Positions 1 to 7,131 are shown, counted from the first letter of the stretch. The stretch is 19,175 bases of DNA from an uncultured Collinsella sp. (GCA_958431945.1 CAUASQ010000017.1:1-19175), one strand, 5' to 3'. The notes: generated from the sequence alone by a model not told the origin. Program-made: numbers and translations.

Positions 1-53
1 CGATTGGCGAAAATGCGTTGGTGGAAATGGTGAAAATTATATTGACGCTAACA
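1..53. mobile_element. Possible terminal end of an IS21-family element (rest outside the window)
   Basis: The first 53 bases are AT-richer than the very GC-rich transposase fragment that follows, and they end in ...GCTAACA. Read on the minus strand the end begins TGTTAGCGTCAATATAAT, which resembles the TGT-starting ends with internal short repeats that I associate with the IS21 family. Three short repeats of the form GGYGRAAAT lie at about 6-14, 21-29 and 30-38. The junction at 53/54 coincides with the loss of IS110 reading-frame homology, as expected if this element inserted there. No transposase of this element is in the window, so the family call rests on end sequence alone. Confidence 0.4.
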
Positions 54-794
54 CGCGACCGCGAGCTTGGCCGCGCTCACGGGCCCGCACCCGTACATCG
101 CCAGCAGCGCGGGGCAGTTCTCCTCCAGGGACGCCTCGATCGCGCGCTCCATGTCGAGCGCCGCGTCGCGCGCCGCCGCCCACAGGTCCGCCAGCGCGCC
201 GAGCGCGGCGCCCAGCGCGCCCTCGGCGCGCACGGAGGGGAGCTCCTCCATCAGCCTCGGCCCCGCCATCCCGCGGAACCTCGACCTGAGCCCCTCCGGC
301 GCGGTGGTGAGCAGCGACCTCGCGGTGTTGATCGCCGAGGTCCGCGCCTTCACCGCCCCGGAGCGCGCCGCGAGCATGCAGCGCACCCCGTCGACCCACC
401 CGTCCTGGCTCTTGGGGGTTCCGAGCTTTGAGCCGGACATCGCCGCGCGGGCGGCCCTCTCCGCGTCCGCCTCGTCGCACTTTCCCTGTCCAGGGCGTCT
501 CCTCTGCATTCTCGCCGGGGAGAGCGCCTCGCGCACGGGCATCCCCAGCGACGCGAGATGCCTGGTGAGGCCCGCCCCGTAGGACGATGTCCCCTCCATC
601 GCGATGCAGGCCGGCTCCCCGGCCGCCGCGATCGCCCCGGCGAGCGCCTCGTAGCCCGCCGCGTCGGCGGGGAACCGGCGGGACAGGACCTTGCGGCCCC
701 TCCAGTCGAGGACGCACAGCCAGTGCGAGTCGGCGTGGGTGTCGACCCCGCAGAAGACCGGCCCGCGGGCGCCGGGTGCCGATTCGTTTCTCAT
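48..794 (-). pseudogene. IS110-family transposase, 3'-truncated (DEDD recombinase N-terminal domain)
   Basis: The 248 readable codons start at the ATG at 794, with a GGAG ribosome site 8 nt upstream; longer in-frame starts lack one. The protein has the IS110 RuvC-like DEDD N-terminal domain: GVDTHADSHW (first Asp), AMEGTSSYG (Glu) and GKCDEADAERAARA, matching the usual KTDxxDA block. It ends in GCGPVSAAKLAVAC, which is the beginning of the C-terminal Transposase_20 domain (usual form GxGPxxAxxLxAE). The domain is then cut by a stop at the 53/54 junction. Family members are about 330-420 aa and need the C-terminal catalytic Ser, so this copy is almost certainly inactive. Base composition is far more GC-rich than the neighbouring chromosomal genes, consistent with horizontal origin. 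The missing 3' part may lie on the other side of the interrupting element. Confidence 0.85.
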
Positions 795-1025
795 GTCTCG
801 CTCCGTTCTTTCCGTGCTCGCCTGGACCGGGCAGACGGCACACTGACGGGGCGCGATAGAATGCGGTTGTTCGGGTCCGCGGTATCGCTCCATGCTCCTA
901 TTAGGTCATGCGGCGGTCTCGGCTCGCCGCGGCCCGCGCGGGACATGTCAGGAAACGAGGGCAGCCCTGTGGGCGCCAGCGGAATGTGGGGTCACCGCGC
1001 GGTCCGCATCTGATGGTGTCGACGT
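795..1025 (-). ncRNA. Candidate IS110 non-coding end with bridge-RNA locus (tentative)
   Basis: In IS110-group elements the non-coding end upstream of the transposase encodes a structured bridge RNA that pairs with donor and target DNA. Here about 230 bp upstream of the transposase start holds no plausible gene but has many inverted repeats (for example CCTAATAGG near 897-905 and ACCGCGCGGT near 993-1002). A promoter-like pair on the minus strand, TTGAAG (1054-1059) and TATACC (1030-1035) with an 18-bp spacer, would start a transcript near 1023 running towards the transposase. I could not define the guide loops or the exact element boundary, so this is position plus structure only. Confidence 0.25.
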
Positions 1026-1286
1026 CAATGGTATACGGGTGCATCATCGACGTCTTCAATACAGAAAATATCAGTGCGGAATGTTCCGGAGAGAAACCCC
1101 GTCACGCCCCCGGATCCCCTGCGTTTACGGCCTTGAGGTCGGCGTGGGCGGAGAATGTGGTTGATGGGGATACGTGTCCCTTTCGCTGTTTCGCGGCTTT
1201 GCCGCGAAAAGCGCGTTACTTTGGGATGGGTGGGGAACGTGGTTGTTGCGGCAGCTGATCCCCACCATAAATTACCCTCGGCATAC
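1026..1286. other. Gene-free intergenic DNA with hairpins and a 17-nt imperfect direct repeat
   Basis: No gene is visible here. A near-perfect hairpin at 1184-1213 has a TTTCGCGGC / GCCGCGAAA core stem and a TTT loop, extended by CGCT/AGCG, but no U-tract follows on either strand. GAATGTGGTTGATGGGG at 1153-1169 is repeated at 14 of 17 positions at 1235-1251. A second stem pairs GGTGGGGA (1229-1236) with TCCCCACC (1259-1266). This may be a small dispersed element or a scar of IS activity. I do not recognise a function. Confidence 0.4.
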
Positions 1287-1314
1287 TTGCGCGAACGATT
1301 GCTCGTGCTACACT
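1287..1314 (+). promoter_or_regulatory. Predicted promoter of the riboflavin-transport operon
   Basis: TTGCGC (1287-1292), a 16-bp spacer and TACACT (1309-1314), preceded by TGC as an extended -10 element. The expected start near 1321 coincides with the first base of the FMN aptamer P1 helix, which supports the call. Prediction by eye only. Confidence 0.5.
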
Positions 1315-1320
1315 TGCAAT

Positions 1321-1510
1321 TGCTGTTTCAGGGCGGGGTGGAATTCCCCACTGGCGGTAAATCGGGCGGTGTCAAAGGGGCACCGTGGCGCAGGCGAGGT
1401 GTCTGCGACCGAGCCGATGAGTCCGCGACCCGTGCGTGTGTTGGTTCGCATGCCGGCTGAACTGGTGAGATCCCAGTACCAACGGTTAGAGTCCGGATGA
1501 AAGAGGCAGG
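1321..1510 (+). ncRNA. FMN riboswitch (RFN element)
   Basis: The conserved RFN landmarks appear in order: TTCAGGGCGGGGTGGAATTC with CCCACTGGCGGTAA at its 5' side (1327-1360), a variable arm, GAGCCGATGAGTCCGCGACC, and the 3' block ACTGGTGAGATCCCAGTACC, AACGGTTAGAGTCCGGATGA (1461-1500). The P1 helix pairs bases around 1321-1329 with about 1499-1508. FMN binding represses expression in known members. Only 7 nt separate the aptamer from the ribU start at 1518, so no terminator hairpin fits between them. The likely Shine-Dalgarno AGGTGA (1508-1513) touches the 3' strand of P1, pointing to translational control. Confidence 0.95.
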
Positions 1511-1517
1511 TGATCTT

Positions 1518-2108
1518 ATGTCTGAACAGTCGCAGCATATCCATTTTGAGAACACGAATAGGTGGAGCACCAAACAGCTCGTTACCATGGCGTTGATGTG
1601 TGCCTTGGGCGCCCTGTTTATGTACGTGCAGCTGCCCATCCTTCCTTCGGCGCCGTTTTTGACGTATGACCCGTCGCTGGTACCGGCGATGGTGTGCGGG
1701 TTTGCGTATGGTCCTGGCGCCGGCACCGCTGTTGCCGCTATGGCTATCGTTATCCATGCGCTTACCACGGGCGATTGGGTCGGTGCGCTTATGAACTTGG
1801 TTGCCACGCTGGGCTATATTCTGCCTGCGGCTATCGTCTATCAGAAGATGCACACCTACAAGGGTGCCGTGATTGGCCTGGCGCTCGGCGTCATTGCCGC
1901 TACGGCGCTGTCTATGGTCGCAAACCTTACTATTGGCGTATGGTTCTGGTATGGCTCGGTCGATGTGATCGCTCCGCTCATGATTCCCGCCGTGCTGCCG
2001 TTCAACCTTATCAAGACCGTGCTTAATTCGGTATTGACGCTTGCGGTGTACAAGGCGGTCTCCAACCTCATCACGCCTAAAAAGGACCAGGTCAAAGGCC
2101 GCGCATGA
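1518..2108 (+). CDS. ribU: Riboflavin ECF transporter substrate-binding protein RibU
   Basis: This 196-aa integral membrane S-component should bind riboflavin and deliver it through the shared ECF module. Hydrophobic stretches are consistent with about six membrane helices: 21-38, 52-70, 72-84, 91-107, 114-139 and 155-185. The N-terminal LMCALGALFMYVQLP and the YDPSLVPAMVCGFAYGP segment resemble the RibU/ECF S-component family. An upstream ATG at 1497 lies inside the riboswitch; the ATG at 1518 follows AGGTGA with correct spacing, so I chose it. The FMN riboswitch directly upstream makes riboflavin the expected substrate. The stop overlaps the next start as ATGA, indicating translational coupling to the ATPase gene. 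Confidence 0.9.
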   Translation: MSEQSQHIHFENTNRWSTKQLVTMALMCALGALFMYVQLPILPSAPFLTYDPSLVPAMVCGFAYGPGAGTAVAAMAIVIHALTTGDWVGALMNLVATLGYILPAAIVYQKMHTYKGAVIGLALGVIAATALSMVANLTIGVWFWYGSVDVIAPLMIPAVLPFNLIKTVLNSVLTLAVYKAVSNLITPKKDQVKGRA

Positions 2109-4009
2109 TTGAGTGTCGGGGCGTTTCCTTTAGCTATGACGGTGCTGCACTGGCGCTCGATGGCATCGATCTGAACATCGAGGATGGCGAGTTTTTCTGC
2201 ATCCTCGGCGGAAACGGGTCGGGCAAGTCTACGTTTGCCAAGCATTTGAACGCGCTGCTGCAGCCCGATGCGGGAACGGTGTGCGTCAACGGCATGGACG
2301 CGTCCGATCCCGAGCTGGTCTACGATATCCGCTCGACTGCGGGCATGGTGTTCCAGAATCCCGACGACCAGCTTGTGGCGACGCTTGTCGAGGACGATGT
2401 TGCGTTTGGTCCCGAGAACTTAGGGGTCGAATCGGCCCAGATCGCGCAGCGCGTGCGCGAGGCGCTGAAGGCCGTGGGTCTGGTGGGCTTTGAGCGCCAC
2501 GAGACCCACGCTCTCTCGGGCGGACAAAAGCAGCGCGTGGCGCTTGCCGGCGTGCTCGCCATGGAGCCGCGCGTGCTCATTTTGGACGAGGCGTCCTCGA
2601 TGCTCGATCCGCGCGGGCGCAAGGGCCTTATGAAGGCCTGTCACGCGCTGCACGAACGCGGCATGACCATCGTGATGATTACGCACTTTATGGAAGAGGC
2701 CGCTGAGGCCGATCGCGTTGCTGTCTTCCAGGCGGGCCGCGTTGCCATGCTCGGTACGCCCGAGGAGATCTTGACGCGGGCGGACGAACTCGCGCGGCTG
2801 AACCTGGATATGCCGGCATCGTGCTGCCTTGGCAGGGCGCTTCGCGCGAAGGGCGTGCCCGTTCACGCGCAGGTGCGCGAGGCGGATATGGTTGCCGAGG
2901 TTGCGCAGGCCTATACCGAGCGAAGTGAGGCGGGCACCGCGGGGCAGTCTTCCGCATCCCAGTCGGAAATCGCTGACGGCGCTGTTCCGGCAGACAATGA
3001 GGACAACGCACTGGAGTCCGTCATCGAGATTTCGCACCTTTCGTACAGCTATTCGCTGAGCGCCCGCGAGCGTCGCCGTTGGCACAAGCGCTCAGCCGCC
3101 GAGGGCACATCGAACAAGCAGGCCCTCTGGGGCAACGACCCTAGCAGCCCCTGGGCGTTGCGTGATGTGTCGCTAACGGTGCGTCGTGGCGAGTTCCTGG
3201 GCCTTGCGGGCCATACCGGTTCGGGTAAGTCGACGCTGGTTCAGCATCTCAACGGTCTGATTCGTCCCCAGGAGGGTTCCGTTTACGCATTGGGGCTCGA
3301 CCTGGCAAACAAGAAAGATGCCGCCGCGGTTAAGGCAAAGGTCGGCGTGGTGTTTCAGTATCCAGAGCGTCAGCTGTTTGCCGAGACCGTGGCACAGGAC
3401 GTGGCATTTGGTCCGCGTAACCTTGGCTTGTCGCAGGCCGAGGTTGCCCGCCGCGTTGCGTCATCGCTCGCGCGCGCGGGCCTCGACCTGGCCACGGTGG
3501 GCGACAAGAGCCCCTTTGAGCTCTCGGGCGGGCAGCAGCGGCGCGTGGCGTTTGCTGGCGTGCTTGCCATGGAGCCCGAGGTCCTGGTACTCGATGAGCC
3601 CATGGCGGGGCTCGATCCGGCGGCGCGCAGTGATTTCTTGGAGCTCATCGATCGACTTCGCCGCGATGGCCTGACCGTCGTCATGGTTTCGCACAGCATG
3701 GATGACCTGGCCAATTGCTGCGACCGTATCGTCGTAATGAACAAAGGTGCGGTGTTTGCCGAGGGCACGCCCGCTCAGGTGTTTGCGCATGCGGATGAGC
3801 TTAAATCAATCGGCTTGGGCGTACCTGCCGCTCAGCGCATGGCGCTGGCGCTTGCGAAGGCAGGCGTGCCGCTGTGCTTTGACGGCCTCTATACGGTTGA
3901 GTCGCTGGCAGACGAGTTGGTGGACCTGCTAATCGGTCGCTCGGACGGTCTTTCTAACGTCGCGGACAAGGCTAAATCCAAGACGGTCACGCGAGAGGAG
4001 GGCTGTTAA
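2105..4009 (+). CDS. ecfA: Fused ECF transporter ATPase EcfA1-EcfA2
   Basis: 634 residues hold two complete ABC ATPase domains that power vitamin uptake at the membrane. Domain 1 (about 1-240) has Walker A GGNGSGKST (35-43), Q-loop FQNPDDQ, LSGGQ (137-141), Walker B LILDEAS (E162) and H194; DEASSMLDP is EcfA1-like. Domain 2 (about 305-600) has GHTGSGKST (369-377), FQYPERQLF, LSGGQ (473-477), LVLDEP (E498) and H530; FQYPERQLF and DEPMAGLDP are EcfA2-like. A hydrophilic low-complexity linker (about 270-303) joins them, and domain 2 carries a basic insertion (about 318-348) before WALRDVSL. EcfA1 and EcfA2 are usually separate genes, so the fusion fixes a heterodimer in one chain. The gene overlaps ribU (ATGA) and ecfT (TAATG). 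Confidence 0.95.
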   Translation: MIECRGVSFSYDGAALALDGIDLNIEDGEFFCILGGNGSGKSTFAKHLNALLQPDAGTVCVNGMDASDPELVYDIRSTAGMVFQNPDDQLVATLVEDDVAFGPENLGVESAQIAQRVREALKAVGLVGFERHETHALSGGQKQRVALAGVLAMEPRVLILDEASSMLDPRGRKGLMKACHALHERGMTIVMITHFMEEAAEADRVAVFQAGRVAMLGTPEEILTRADELARLNLDMPASCCLGRALRAKGVPVHAQVREADMVAEVAQAYTERSEAGTAGQSSASQSEIADGAVPADNEDNALESVIEISHLSYSYSLSARERRRWHKRSAAEGTSNKQALWGNDPSSPWALRDVSLTVRRGEFLGLAGHTGSGKSTLVQHLNGLIRPQEGSVYALGLDLANKKDAAAVKAKVGVVFQYPERQLFAETVAQDVAFGPRNLGLSQAEVARRVASSLARAGLDLATVGDKSPFELSGGQQRRVAFAGVLAMEPEVLVLDEPMAGLDPAARSDFLELIDRLRRDGLTVVMVSHSMDDLANCCDRIVVMNKGAVFAEGTPAQVFAHADELKSIGLGVPAAQRMALALAKAGVPLCFDGLYTVESLADELVDLLIGRSDGLSNVADKAKSKTVTREEGC

Positions 4010-4809
4010 TGGAGGCGTTTTCGTTTGGTAGCTACTATCCCGGCGATAGTGCAATCCACCGCCTGGACCCGCGAACTAAGTTGCTCTTGGGCTTTGTGTT
4101 TCTGATCACGACACTCACGGTCAGCAGCTTCCGCGGACTGGTCCCGATCGCAATCTTCGTTGTCCTGATCTATGCCGTGTCCCGGGTGCCGGCTCGTCGC
4201 GTCCTGTCATCGATGGCACCGCTGCTGGCGATTGTCGCGGTGGTCGCGGTGCTCAACCTGTTTTCCGACCAGAGCGGGCGCATTCTGTGGCAGCTCGGCT
4301 TTTTGCAGATAAGCGAGGGCTCGCTGCATTCCGCCGCCTTTATGGCGTGCCGCCTGACCTTGATGATGGCCGGTATGAGCGCTATCACGCTCACCACACC
4401 GACGCTCGACCTCACCGCGGGCTTTGAGCGCCTGCTCGCGCCGTTTGCGCGTGTGGGACTTCCTGCGCACGAGCTCGGCATGATTATGGGTATCGCGCTG
4501 CGCTTTATGCCGCAGTTTGCCACCGAGATGAAGCAGACGGCCGATGCGCAGGCGAGCCGCGGTGCGCGCGTGACGGGAGGTCCGCTCGGCGGCGTGCGTA
4601 TGCTCGGCAGTGTGGCGATTCCGCTGTTCACGGGCGTGTTCCGCCATGCCGAGACACTGTCTGCCGCCATGGATGCACGCTGCTATCACGGCGAGCAGGG
4701 CCGCACGCGCCTGCATGCGCTTGCATTTGGCCGCGGCGATGCGTTGGCGGCGGTGGTGACGGCGTTGCTGCTCATCTGCGTCATCGTCATCAATCTTCAA
4801 CTTGTTTAG
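4009..4809 (+). CDS. ecfT: ECF transporter transmembrane scaffold EcfT
   Basis: This 266-aa membrane protein couples the ATPases to the S-component. HRLDPRTKLLLGF near the N-terminus is typical of the family. Hydrophobic segments lie at about 25-38, 43-58, 66-84, 108-128, 153-168 and 245-264. The two cytoplasmic coupling motifs are visible as QASRGAR (181-187) and AMDARCYHG (220-228), variants of the family's Ala-Arg-Gly signatures that contact the ATPase grooves. The start shares one base with the ecfA stop (TAATG). With ribU and the fused ATPase it makes a complete transporter in one transcription unit. Confidence 0.93.
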   Translation: MEAFSFGSYYPGDSAIHRLDPRTKLLLGFVFLITTLTVSSFRGLVPIAIFVVLIYAVSRVPARRVLSSMAPLLAIVAVVAVLNLFSDQSGRILWQLGFLQISEGSLHSAAFMACRLTLMMAGMSAITLTTPTLDLTAGFERLLAPFARVGLPAHELGMIMGIALRFMPQFATEMKQTADAQASRGARVTGGPLGGVRMLGSVAIPLFTGVFRHAETLSAAMDARCYHGEQGRTRLHALAFGRGDALAAVVTALLLICVIVINLQLV

Positions 4810-4839
4810 GCGCGATTCGAGCGCAGGAAAGGGGTCCCT

Positions 4840-5286
4840 ATGACCGACAACGACCGCACGGCGCAGCTCGAGCGCGCCTGTTCGTATCTTAGGCGTATTC
4901 CGGCGTGGTATCTCGCCACGATCGACGTGACGGACGGACATCAGCCGCGCGTGAGGCCGTTCTCGTTTGCCATAGTCGATGATGGCAAGCTGTGGTTTTG
5001 CACCTCGCGCGATAAGGACGTGTGGGCCGAGCTCAGCGCGAACCCCAAGTTTGAGGTTTCGGGTTGGAAACCGGGGGAGTGTTGGATTGTGCTGACCGGC
5101 GAGGCCGCGCTCGAGGACGACGCGGTCGTGAGCGACCGGGTGCGCCAAGCCGGCTTTAAGCACATGGTGGGCATCGGCGAAGACCACGAGGGCGCCAACG
5201 ACGGTCGCCTTGCGTTTTTCTCGGTGCGCAATATCGCCGCCCGCTTCTGTGATATCGATGGCAGCGAGGAGCGCCTGGAGCTTTAA
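4840..5286 (+). CDS. Pyridoxamine 5'-phosphate oxidase-like split-barrel protein, copy 1
   Basis: The 148-aa protein resembles the PNPOx-like FMN-binding split-barrel family: WYLATIDVTDG, PRVRPFSFAIVDDGKLWFCT and the following KDVWAELSANPKFEVSG block. Members are usually small cytosolic flavin- or F420-binding oxidoreductases with unknown substrates. GGAAAGGGG precedes the ATG by 5 nt. It begins 30 bp after ecfT with no terminator between, so it is probably co-transcribed with the riboflavin transporter under the FMN riboswitch. That would fit an FMN-dependent protein, but cofactor and substrate are inference. It is clearly paralogous to the next gene and is 12 residues longer. Confidence 0.8.
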   Translation: MTDNDRTAQLERACSYLRRIPAWYLATIDVTDGHQPRVRPFSFAIVDDGKLWFCTSRDKDVWAELSANPKFEVSGWKPGECWIVLTGEAALEDDAVVSDRVRQAGFKHMVGIGEDHEGANDGRLAFFSVRNIAARFCDIDGSEERLEL

Positions 5287-5295
5287 CCCTAGGGC

Positions 5296-5328
5296 AGCTA
5301 ATTTGGGACGGGGCTATTTTAGCTACTT
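5296..5328. repeat. Dispersed 33-bp repeat, copy 1
   Basis: The core AATTTGGGAC-S-GGGCT-W-TTTTAGCTACTT matches 19069-19101 at 29 of 33 positions. Both copies lie within 10 bp downstream of a stop codon. This copy has an internal inverted repeat, AGCTAA ... TTAGCT. It falls between the two PNPOx-like genes and has no continuous U-tract, so terminator function is doubtful. Confidence 0.75.
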
Positions 5329-5356
5329 TGGGCACATGGGATGATCAGGAGGACAC

Positions 5357-5767
5357 ATGGACGGATTGAATACGGTGTTGGAGTATCTGACGTCGGTGCC
5401 GGCATGGTATTTGGCGACGAGCGTTGACGGACAGCCGCATGTGCGTCCGTTTTCGTTTGCGCAGATCCAGGACGGCAAGCTGTGGTTTGTAACGGCGCGC
5501 ACCAAAGATGTGTGGCAGGAGCTGCTGCAAAACCAGCGCTTTGAGGCCACGAGTTGGTGGCCGGGCCATGGCTGGCTCATCTTGCGCGGGCGTGCGGGTC
5601 TGGATGACCAGGCCGCTCCCGATATGCGCGAGGCCGGCTGGAAGCATCTGGAGCGCCTAGGCGAGCACTACGAGGGCGCAGGCGATCCCACGCTCGTCTT
5701 CTTTAGCGTGGAGGAACCCGAGGCCTTTATCTGCAACCATGACGAATGGGTGTCGATCGAGCTCTAA
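5357..5767 (+). CDS. Pyridoxamine 5'-phosphate oxidase-like split-barrel protein, copy 2
   Basis: The 136-aa paralogue of the preceding gene aligns over its full length (PAWYLAT, HVRPFSFAQIQDGKLWFVTA, KDVWQEL, FFSVEEPEAF). The two copies look about half identical, so the duplication is not recent. A strong AGGAGG lies 5 nt before the ATG. The family fold binds FMN or a related flavin; the substrate is unknown. This is the last gene before a strong terminator hairpin, so it probably ends the riboswitch-led operon, unless the repeat at 5296-5328 or a local promoter uncouples it. Confidence 0.8.
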   Translation: MDGLNTVLEYLTSVPAWYLATSVDGQPHVRPFSFAQIQDGKLWFVTARTKDVWQELLQNQRFEATSWWPGHGWLILRGRAGLDDQAAPDMREAGWKHLERLGEHYEGAGDPTLVFFSVEEPEAFICNHDEWVSIEL

Positions 5768-5811
5768 ACGAGTCTCTCAGCAAGCTTCGACAATTCAAAT
5801 TCTCGCATGTA

Positions 5812-5875
5812 GCGGGCCCCACATTGCAACGTCACCGTAAGGCGCACTGGGCAATATGGGGCCCGCATTTATTTG
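5812..5875 (+). terminator. Rho-independent terminator ending the riboflavin-transport operon
   Basis: GCGGGCCCCA (5812-5821) pairs with TGGGGCCCGC (5857-5866). After one C/A mismatch the stem continues as ATTGC (5823-5827) with GCAAT (5851-5855). ATTTATTT follows. The 15-bp stem with a 23-nt loop is strong; the T-run is interrupted by one A. Confidence 0.7.
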
Positions 5876-5912
5876 TCAATTCCTTCGAGTGAATGTGTCG
5901 GGACTGTTTCAA

Positions 5913-5964
5913 TGCATGAATATGCAAAAGATTTGCGTAGATATGCATCTTTTGGTGCTAAAGT
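5913..5964 (+). promoter_or_regulatory. Tandem ARG-box-like operators and argC promoter region
   Basis: TGCATGAATATGCA (5913-5926) and TGCGTAGATATGCA (5934-5947) are two related palindromes with centres exactly 21 bp apart. That is the geometry of paired 18-bp ARG boxes bound by an ArgR hexamer. A possible extended -10, TGCTAAAGT, lies at 5956-5964, so the second box would cover the -35 region. Arginine-dependent repression of argCJBD is the natural inference; no argR gene is in the window. Confidence 0.6.
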
Positions 5965-6032
5965 TTCAACCCACTTCATAACGACGGCTGCGGGATGCGC
6001 ATTGGTGCATAACTGCAGACAAGGAGTCTGAT

Positions 6033-7103
6033 ATGTCTTTAAAGGTTGGAATCGTCGGTGCGGCAGGATATGCCGGTGCCGAGCTCATTCGCCTCGTACT
6101 CGGCCATCCCGAGTTTGAACTTGTCGCCATCACGTCCAACGCCGATGCCGGCCAGCCGCTGTCCGCGGTGTATCCGAGTTTCGCCGGCGTGAGCGATCTT
6201 GTCTTCACGACGCACGATGCTCCCGAGCTTAAATCCTGCGACGCTGTCTTTTTGGCCGTGCCGCACACGGCTGCCATGGCACAGGTGCCCGCCCTGCTTG
6301 CCGCGGGAGTCTCCTGCATTGACCTCTCGGCCGACTATCGCCTGAGCGATCCGGCCACCTTTGAGGCCTGGTATGCCGCCGAGCACACGAGCCCCGAGCT
6401 ACTCAAGACCCGCGCCTTTGGTCTGCCCGAGCTGTTCTGCCAGGATTTGGAGACCGCTGCATCCGACCACGCCGACGGCAAGCCCGTGCTGGTCGCCTGC
6501 GCCGGTTGCTATCCCACCGCGACGAGCCTTGCCGCCGCGCCTGCCGTGCGCGCCGGCTGGGTTGCCCAGAGCGGCCCCGTGATCGTTGACGCTATCAGCG
6601 GCGTAACGGGTGCCGGTAAGTCCTGCAACGCCCGTACGCATTTTTGCAGCGCAGACGAAAACCTGGAGGCCTATGGCGTGGGCAAGCATCGTCACACGCC
6701 CGAAATCGAGCAGATCTTGGGCCTAACCGATCGCGTCGTCTTTACCCCGCACCTGGCACCGCTCAAGCGCGGTCTGCTCTCCACGGTGACGATGCCGCTT
6801 ACGCCGCAGGCCATCGACACGCTGGCCCTTGAGGACGTTGTCGACCATTACAAGCAGTTCTACGCCGGTCGCACCTTCGTGCGCGTGCTCGATGCCGGCC
6901 AGCAGCCCAAGACGGCTTCGGTCGTCGGCACTAACGCCGCCCAGATCGGCCTCGCGCTCAACAAGCGCGCGGGCGTTCTGGTGGCTACGGGCGCCATCGA
7001 CAATCTGTGTAAGGGTGCAGCAGGCCAGGCGGTCCAGTGCGCCAACATCGTCTTTGGTTTTGACGAACGACGAGGCTTGCCCACAGTGGCGTGCCCGGTG
7101 TAG
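6033..7103 (+). CDS. argC: N-acetyl-gamma-glutamyl-phosphate reductase ArgC
   Basis: This 356-aa enzyme reduces N-acetylglutamyl-5-phosphate with NADPH to the semialdehyde, the third step from glutamate to ornithine. The N-terminal Rossmann motif GIVGAAGYAGAEL (6-18), the catalytic Cys159 in CAGCYPTAT, SGVTGAGK (189-196) and GKHRHTPEI (217-225) are all present. AAGGAG precedes the ATG by 6 nt. It is the first gene of the arg cluster, below two ARG-box-like sites. Length and motifs are normal, so the enzyme should be active. A long terminator-like hairpin separates it from argJ. Confidence 0.97.
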   Translation: MSLKVGIVGAAGYAGAELIRLVLGHPEFELVAITSNADAGQPLSAVYPSFAGVSDLVFTTHDAPELKSCDAVFLAVPHTAAMAQVPALLAAGVSCIDLSADYRLSDPATFEAWYAAEHTSPELLKTRAFGLPELFCQDLETAASDHADGKPVLVACAGCYPTATSLAAAPAVRAGWVAQSGPVIVDAISGVTGAGKSCNARTHFCSADENLEAYGVGKHRHTPEIEQILGLTDRVVFTPHLAPLKRGLLSTVTMPLTPQAIDTLALEDVVDHYKQFYAGRTFVRVLDAGQQPKTASVVGTNAAQIGLALNKRAGVLVATGAIDNLCKGAAGQAVQCANIVFGFDERRGLPTVACPV

Positions 7104-7131
7104 CACATTCGATTGTTAGCGATTTGGTAGT

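Noticed and set aside
37..843. Long open frames on both strands overlapping the IS110 fragment
   Set aside because: They are frame shadows of very GC-rich coding DNA: Arg/Gly/Pro-rich, no ribosome sites, no family motifs.
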